The position numbers and the translations under genes are program-made. From NCBI GenBank assembly GCA_028336925.1, contig JAOKVV010000004.1, positions 43,041-107,040 on the forward strand: a DNA stretch of 64,000 bases, read 5' to 3'. This document shows, piece after piece, positions 58,704 to 64,000 of this stretch. Every line of letters starts with the position of its first letter. Positions within the stretch are counted from its first letter, which is position 1. Under the pieces are notes generated by a model that was not told where the DNA came from, did no database searches, and was given only the letters and a program-made list of their open reading frames with translations. Origin of the DNA: Vicingaceae bacterium. Its GTDB lineage: Bacteria > Bacteroidota > Bacteroidia > Flavobacteriales_E > Vicingaceae.

Positions 58704-59492
58704 ATGAATCAGCTGCATGCTATTTATCATTTTATCCGCCATTTAATAGTTTCTAATAAACGAGGACACGGTGTGCACTCCCCTTTTGTGTATCAATTTG
58801 TGAAAAACGTAATTGATAACCAAGCGCAATATTATATTTTTCAAGACATTGAATCATTACGTGCCAAATTATTATTAACCGATCAAGAAATCGCGGTAAC
58901 GGATTTAGGTGCTGCCTCAAGAACCACCAAAAAAAGCAAACGTAAAATTAATGCGATTGCCAAAAGTGCGCTAAAGCCCAAAAAACAAGCACAGCTATTA
59001 TTCCGCATAGCTAATTACTTTCGCCCAAAAAATAGCATTGAATTAGGAACCTCATTTGGCTTAAGCTCACTGTATTTATCTCAATGGAGTGCTAAAAATC
59101 AACTCACTACCATAGAGGGCTGTCCCAATATCGCAAAAGTGGCACAGCTCAATTTTGATAAACTCAATGTAAAAAATATTACTTCTTTGGTTGGTGATTT
59201 TAACCACCACCTCCCTACTCTTCTCAAGCAATTGAAGACCGTTGATTTAGTCTACTTTGATGGGAACCATAAGGAAGAAGCTACGCTAAACTATTTTGAG
59301 ACATGCGTTCCATTCTCTCATAACAATAGCGTATTTATCTTTGATGATATTTATTGGAGTAAAGGGATGACTAATGCTTGGAAAAAGATAAAAGCTGATT
59401 CACGGGTAACTTTAACCATCGATACTTATTACATTGGACTGGTATTTTTCAGAAAAGAACAACCAAAAGAAGATTTTACCGTTTATCATTAA
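58704..59492 (+). CDS. class I SAM-dependent methyltransferase
   Basis: RGHGVHSPFVYQFV, SIELGTSFGLSSLYLS, VDLVYFDGNHKEEATLNYF. Confidence 0.88.
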   Translation: MNQLHAIYHFIRHLIVSNKRGHGVHSPFVYQFVKNVIDNQAQYYIFQDIESLRAKLLLTDQEIAVTDLGAASRTTKKSKRKINAIAKSALKPKKQAQLLFRIANYFRPKNSIELGTSFGLSSLYLSQWSAKNQLTTIEGCPNIAKVAQLNFDKLNVKNITSLVGDFNHHLPTLLKQLKTVDLVYFDGNHKEEATLNYFETCVPFSHNNSVFIFDDIYWSKGMTNAWKKIKADSRVTLTIDTYYIGLVFFRKEQPKEDFTVYH

Positions 59493-59542
59493 GTTGATTG
59501 AGATCGATTAGATTTCAATAAATTTGAATCAAATACCACGCT

Positions 59543-60250
59543 ATGGATCCAATTATTCAGATAAATAATCTCACCAGAAACTTCAAATTAGGTACAGAGC
59601 TGATTAAAGTTCTTAAAGGGCTAACTTTTGAGGTACAAAAAAATGAATATGTAGCATTAATGGGTCCATCGGGTTCCGGAAAGTCTACTTTAATGAACAT
59701 TATTGGGTGCTTGGATACTCCTACTGGTGGTGATTATATCTTAAACAACAAAAATGTAAGCAAGCTCACCGACAATGAATTGGCTGAGATTAGAAACAAA
59801 GAAATTGGTTTTGTATTTCAAACATTTAATCTACTTCCACGATCTACCGCTTTAGAAAATGTAGCATTACCGCTAATTTATGCTGGCAAAAACACTAAAG
59901 ATCGAAAAGAGATCGCCACAAATATGCTGACACAAGTTGGGCTAAGCGACCGATTAGACCACAAGCCCAACGAACTATCGGGAGGTCAGCGGCAGCGTGT
60001 GGCAGTGGCTAGAGCCATGGTTAATTCACCTTCTATTATATTGGCCGATGAGCCAACAGGGAATTTGGATACTAAAACATCTTATGAAATAATGGCCTTA
60101 TTTGATGATATTCACAAAAAAGGGAACACCATTATTTTGGTAACACATGAAGAGGATATTGCACAACATGCTCATCGAATTATTCGATTAAGAGATGGAG
60201 AAATAGAGTCGGATATCAAAAACGAAAACATTACTTTAGCGAGCCATTAA
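59543..60250 (+). CDS. ABC transporter ATP-binding protein (LolD/MacB-type)
   Basis: [44 protein letters not shown]. Confidence 0.95.
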   Translation: MDPIIQINNLTRNFKLGTELIKVLKGLTFEVQKNEYVALMGPSGSGKSTLMNIIGCLDTPTGGDYILNNKNVSKLTDNELAEIRNKEIGFVFQTFNLLPRSTALENVALPLIYAGKNTKDRKEIATNMLTQVGLSDRLDHKPNELSGGQRQRVAVARAMVNSPSIILADEPTGNLDTKTSYEIMALFDDIHKKGNTIILVTHEEDIAQHAHRIIRLRDGEIESDIKNENITLASH

Positions 60251-60295
60251 ACAAAGCCAACAAAAAGGTTGTTTGAAGTACTAAAGATTAATAAA

Positions 60296-60844
60296 ATGAA
60301 AGTTTACACGAAAAAAGGTGATAAAGGAATGACCTCACTAATCGGAGGCACACGTGTTCCAAAACACCATTTACGCATAGAATCATACGGTACTGTTGAC
60401 GAATTAAACTCCTACATTGGGGTAATCCGCGATCATAAAATTGGGGAACACCCAACAGCCATTTTAATAGAAATTCAAGATCGATTATTTACCATAGGCT
60501 CCTTGTTAGCGGCTGATCCAGAAGGTTCAAAAATGAAATTACCTGAATTATCTGCATCAGACATTGAGTTTTTAGAAAATGAAATCGACAAAATGGATGA
60601 AGAGCTTCCACCCATGCGAAACTTTGTTTTGCCTGGAGGAAACCAAGCCATTAGCTTTTGCCATGTAGCACGATGTGTTTGCAGAAGAGCAGAACGAATT
60701 ACGGTCCATTTGAGCGAAGAATCTCCTGTAGATAAAACCATTATGCAATACCTAAATCGACTTTCTGATTATCTCTTTGTTTTGTCACGATATCTGACGA
60801 AAAAAATGGGTGCGCCAGAAACTCCTTGGGTTCCTCGACAGTAA
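60296..60844 (+). CDS. cob(I)yrinic acid a,c-diamide adenosyltransferase (PduO type)
   Basis: MKVYTKKGDKGMTSLIGGTRVPKHHLRIESYGTVDELNSYIG, RCVCRRAER. ATG at 60296 preferred over TTG 60269. Confidence 0.95.
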   Translation: MKVYTKKGDKGMTSLIGGTRVPKHHLRIESYGTVDELNSYIGVIRDHKIGEHPTAILIEIQDRLFTIGSLLAADPEGSKMKLPELSASDIEFLENEIDKMDEELPPMRNFVLPGGNQAISFCHVARCVCRRAERITVHLSEESPVDKTIMQYLNRLSDYLFVLSRYLTKKMGAPETPWVPRQ

Positions 60845-60930
60845 AAAATGGCTTATAACCGCCTTATTTTATTGAAATTAAATAAATAGTAATGATTTTA
60901 AAAAAATGTAATTTTTAAGAACTAAAAAAT

Positions 60931-60938
60931 TACATTTG
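60931..60938 (+). promoter_or_regulatory. -7 element (TACATTTG) upstream of the DUF2795 gene
   Basis: Exact TAnnTTTG match 23 nt before ATG. Confidence 0.45.
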
Positions 60939-60961
60939 CAAAAATCAAAAATTAGAAGATT

Positions 60962-61183
60962 ATGTACTGGACGCTTGAACTTGCTTCGAATTTAGAAGAT
61001 GCTCCATGGCCTGCAACCAAGGATGAGTTAATTGACTTTGCCATTAGAACTGGTGCTCCACTAGAAGTGGTAGAGAACTTACAAGTATTGGAAGATGAAG
61101 GTGAGTCTTATGAAACCATTGAAGATATTTGGCCTGATTATCCGACTAAAGAAGATTTCTTCTTTAATGAGGATGAATATTGA
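60962..61183 (+). CDS. DUF2795 domain-containing small protein
   Basis: YWTLELASNLEDAPWPATKDELIDFAIRTGAPLEVVENLQVLEDEGE. Confidence 0.85.
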   Translation: MYWTLELASNLEDAPWPATKDELIDFAIRTGAPLEVVENLQVLEDEGESYETIEDIWPDYPTKEDFFFNEDEY

Positions 61184-61201
61184 TAAATTAAGAACATCTA
61201 T

Positions 61202-61238
61202 AACCCCGTTTTAATATACTTGAAACGGGGTTTTTTTC
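61202..61238 (+). terminator. intrinsic terminator between the DUF2795 gene and secA
   Basis: AACCCCGTTT / AAACGGGGTT perfect 10-bp stem plus T run. Confidence 0.88.
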
Positions 61239-61285
61239 TGGTTACATTAACCACTGATAACAAACAAAAAGCGCATTAATTTAAC

Positions 61286-61293
61286 TACTTTTG
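61286..61293 (+). promoter_or_regulatory. -7 element (TACTTTTG) upstream of secA
   Basis: Exact TAnnTTTG match 35 nt before ATG. Confidence 0.45.
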
Positions 61294-61327
61294 GAGGTAG
61301 ATTTTTTAAGAAGAAGAGAATATATAT

Positions 61328-64000
61328 ATGTTAGGTTCAATCAATAAGTTATTCGGAAAAATACTAGGAAATAAATCCGATAGAGATATTAAATCATTAG
61401 CGCCATTAGTTGAAAAGATTAAGGCTGAGTATGCAAAACTTAGTAGCATATCAAATGATCAACTAAGACAAATGACGGTCGATTTTAAATCAACCATCAG
61501 AGCAGCTTATCAAGTAGAGCAAGATAAAATCAATCAGCTTAAGGCAGAAATAGACCACTTAGAGGATGTTGACAAAAAAGAAAATCTCTATAAAGAAATA
61601 GACGAGTTAGAGAAAAAAGTAGTCGACCAAATAGAAGCGACTCTTTTAGAGATTTTGCCACAAGCATTTGCTGTGGTAAAGGAAACCGCTCGACGATTTA
61701 CAGAGAATGTAAAAGTAGAAGTTAAGGCGAATGATATGGACCGTAATTTTGCTGCAAAGCGAGACAGCATAGAAATAATAGGCGACAAAGCTCTTTGGCA
61801 TAACAAATGGGATGCAGCGGGTACTGAAGTAGTTTGGAACATGATCCACTACGATGTGCAGCTAATTGGAGGTATTACACTTCACCAAGGTAAAATTGCT
61901 GAAATGGCAACAGGTGAAGGTAAAACGTTGGTTGCAACGCTTCCTGTTTACTTAAATGCATTAGCAGAAAGAGGTGTTCACTTAGTTACGGTAAACGACT
62001 ACTTAGCAAAACGAGATAGCGAATGGATGGGACCATTATTTGAGTTCCACGGAATGACTATCGATTGTATTGATAAGCATCAGCCAAATTCGGACGAAAG
62101 AAGAAAAGCCTACTTAGCCGATATTACCTACGGAACAAATAATGAGTTTGGTTTTGATTACTTGCGTGATAACATGGCAAGAACTGCAGATGATTTAGTT
62201 CAGAGAAAGCACCATTACGCTATCGTGGATGAAGTCGATTCGGTATTAATTGATGATGCAAGAACGCCATTGATTATTTCTGGACCTACTCCAAAAGGAG
62301 ATATTCATGAGTTTTATGAATTAAAACCGCGTATTGAAAAATTACATGCTGCACAGAAAAAATTAATCACCACTTTATTAGCCGACGCAAAGAAAGCTTT
62401 TCAAAGTGATGCCAATTTTGAAGGAAAAGAAGGCAAGAAAAAGGAAGAAGAAGCGAGTATGGCTTTGCTTCGTGCATTTAGAGGTTTACCAAAGAATAAG
62501 GCATTAATTAAATTTTTATCTGAACCGGGAATTCGAGCTAAACTGCAAAAAGTAGAGAACTATTATTTGCAAGATCAAGGTAAGGAGATGCACATTGTTG
62601 ATTCTGAATTATTTTTTACGATTGATGAGAAAAATAATACCATCGAGTTATCTGAAAAAGGATTAGATCTTATTTCATCAGAATCAGGCGATGATAAAGA
62701 GTTTTTCATTCTACCAGATATTAACTTATCCATAACAGACTTAGAAAAGCAAGCCATTTCTGATGAAGAGAAATTGGCTAAAAAGGAAGTGATTATTCAA
62801 GATTACTCGGTAAAAGCTGAGCGAATTCATACCATTAACCAATTACTGAAAGCCTATACTTTATTTGAAAAAGATACGGAATATGTGGTAATGGATAATA
62901 AGGTTAAAATCGTAGATGAGCAGACAGGTCGTATCATGGATGGCCGAAGATATTCTGACGGACTTCACCAAGCGATAGAAGCAAAAGAAAATGCAAAAGT
63001 AGAAGCAGCTACTCAAACTTATGCGACCGTAACCCTTCAGAATTATTTTAGAATGTACAACAAACTGTCGGGAATGACAGGTACAGCGGAAACGGAAGCT
63101 GGAGAATTCTGGGATATCTATGAATTAGATGTAGTGGTAATTCCTACTAATCGCCCAATTGCAAGAGATGACCGAGAAGATTTAGTGTACAAAACAACTC
63201 GTGAAAAGTACAACGCAGTAAGTGAAGAAGTGGTTCGCTTAGTAGCTGAAGGCCGACCGGTATTGGTAGGTACTACTTCAGTTGAAATTTCTGAATTATT
63301 GAGCAGAATGCTTAAAATGAAAGGAATTAAACACCAAGTATTGAATGCAAAGCTTCACCAAAAGGAAGCAGACGTAGTAGCAGAAGCTGGTAAAACTGGC
63401 GCTGTAACTATTGCAACCAACATGGCAGGTAGAGGTACGGATATTAAGCTGAGCCAAGAGGTAAAAGATGCCGGTGGACTTGCGATTGTAGGTACAGAGC
63501 GTCATGAATCTAGACGAGTGGATAGACAATTAAGAGGTCGTGCAGGTCGTCAAGGAGATCCTGGTAGTTCTCAGTTTTATGTTTCTCTGGAAGATAACTT
63601 AATGCGTTTATTTGGTTCTGATAGAATTGCCAAATTAATGGATAGAATGGGAATTGAGGAAGGTGAAGTAATTCAGCATTCAATGATTTCCAAGTCGATA
63701 GAAAGAGCTCAAAAGAAAGTAGAAGAAAACAACTTTGGTGTGCGTAAGCGATTACTGGAGTATGATGATATCATGAATTCTCAGCGTGAAGTAATTTACA
63801 AGCGAAGAAGAAATGCTTTATTCGGTGAGAGAATTAGTGTAGATATCGCAAATATGATGTACGACACATCAAATTCATTGGTAGGTGAAAACTTAGAGAT
63901 GCGCGATTTTGACAATTTCAAAATGGACGTAATTCGTAATTTCTCTATTGAATCTCCTGTGGATGAAAAAGGGTTTATTCAGGCGAACAATGATGAATTG
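61328..64000 (+). CDS. secA: preprotein translocase subunit SecA (partial, runs off window end)
   Basis: ATG at 61328 ([22 protein letters not shown]); [83 protein letters not shown]. Confidence 0.97.
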   Translation, partial: MLGSINKLFGKILGNKSDRDIKSLAPLVEKIKAEYAKLSSISNDQLRQMTVDFKSTIRAAYQVEQDKINQLKAEIDHLEDVDKKENLYKEIDELEKKVVDQIEATLLEILPQAFAVVKETARRFTENVKVEVKANDMDRNFAAKRDSIEIIGDKALWHNKWDAAGTEVVWNMIHYDVQLIGGITLHQGKIAEMATGEGKTLVATLPVYLNALAERGVHLVTVNDYLAKRDSEWMGPLFEFHGMTIDCIDKHQPNSDERRKAYLADITYGTNNEFGFDYLRDNMARTADDLVQRKHHYAIVDEVDSVLIDDARTPLIISGPTPKGDIHEFYELKPRIEKLHAAQKKLITTLLADAKKAFQSDANFEGKEGKKKEEEASMALLRAFRGLPKNKALIKFLSEPGIRAKLQKVENYYLQDQGKEMHIVDSELFFTIDEKNNTIELSEKGLDLISSESGDDKEFFILPDINLSITDLEKQAISDEEKLAKKEVIIQDYSVKAERIHTINQLLKAYTLFEKDTEYVVMDNKVKIVDEQTGRIMDGRRYSDGLHQAIEAKENAKVEAATQTYATVTLQNYFRMYNKLSGMTGTAETEAGEFWDIYELDVVVIPTNRPIARDDREDLVYKTTREKYNAVSEEVVRLVAEGRPVLVGTTSVEISELLSRMLKMKGIKHQVLNAKLHQKEADVVAEAGKTGAVTIATNMAGRGTDIKLSQEVKDAGGLAIVGTERHESRRVDRQLRGRAGRQGDPGSSQFYVSLEDNLMRLFGSDRIAKLMDRMGIEEGEVIQHSMISKSIERAQKKVEENNFGVRKRLLEYDDIMNSQREVIYKRRRNALFGERISVDIANMMYDTSNSLVGENLEMRDFDNFKMDVIRNFSIESPVDEKGFIQANNDEL

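Noticed and set aside
1-64000. CRISPR arrays, tRNA/rRNA genes, integrases, transposases, restriction or toxin-antitoxin modules
   Set aside because: Looked for in the intergenic gaps and the ORF track; nothing supported.

Overview
AT-rich chromosomal window from a Bacteroidota (Flavobacteriales-like) bacterium. Supporting signs are TAnnTTTG-type -7 promoter elements, type IX secretion C-terminal domains (types A and B), a mitochondrial-type aconitase and a monomeric isocitrate dehydrogenase. Most of the window is housekeeping: dnaX, namZ-like (DUF1343), CBS-domain cystathionine beta-synthase, aconitase, monomeric IDH, tpx, RecD-like helicase, rsmD, coaD, pyrE, birA, rsfS, ftsH, cdsA, psd, upp, radC, purL, M13 peptidase, LolD-like ATPase, PduO-type adenosyltransferase and the 5' part of secA. 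No rRNA, tRNA, CRISPR array, prophage or intact transposase was recognised. The most unusual locus is about 22.3-27.6 kb: a PapD-like/DUF916-like periplasmic chaperone, two small secreted proteins sharing a C-terminal PG[VL][YF]-x3-[VI][QK][YF]IL motif, and a 978-aa usher-like protein with C-terminal SdrD/CNA-like domains. A strong intrinsic terminator separates the two small genes. I interpret this as a possible Bacteroidota chaperone-usher-like surface fibre system. Other leads are an orphan small-RNA candidate (about 56.3-56.4 kb), a 42-nt REP-like hairpin (3.71 kb), a pair of hairpins sharing an AGCGGAGTCG loop core (43.0 kb), and three genes whose ATG lies exactly 4 nt after a -7-like box (possible leaderless mRNAs).
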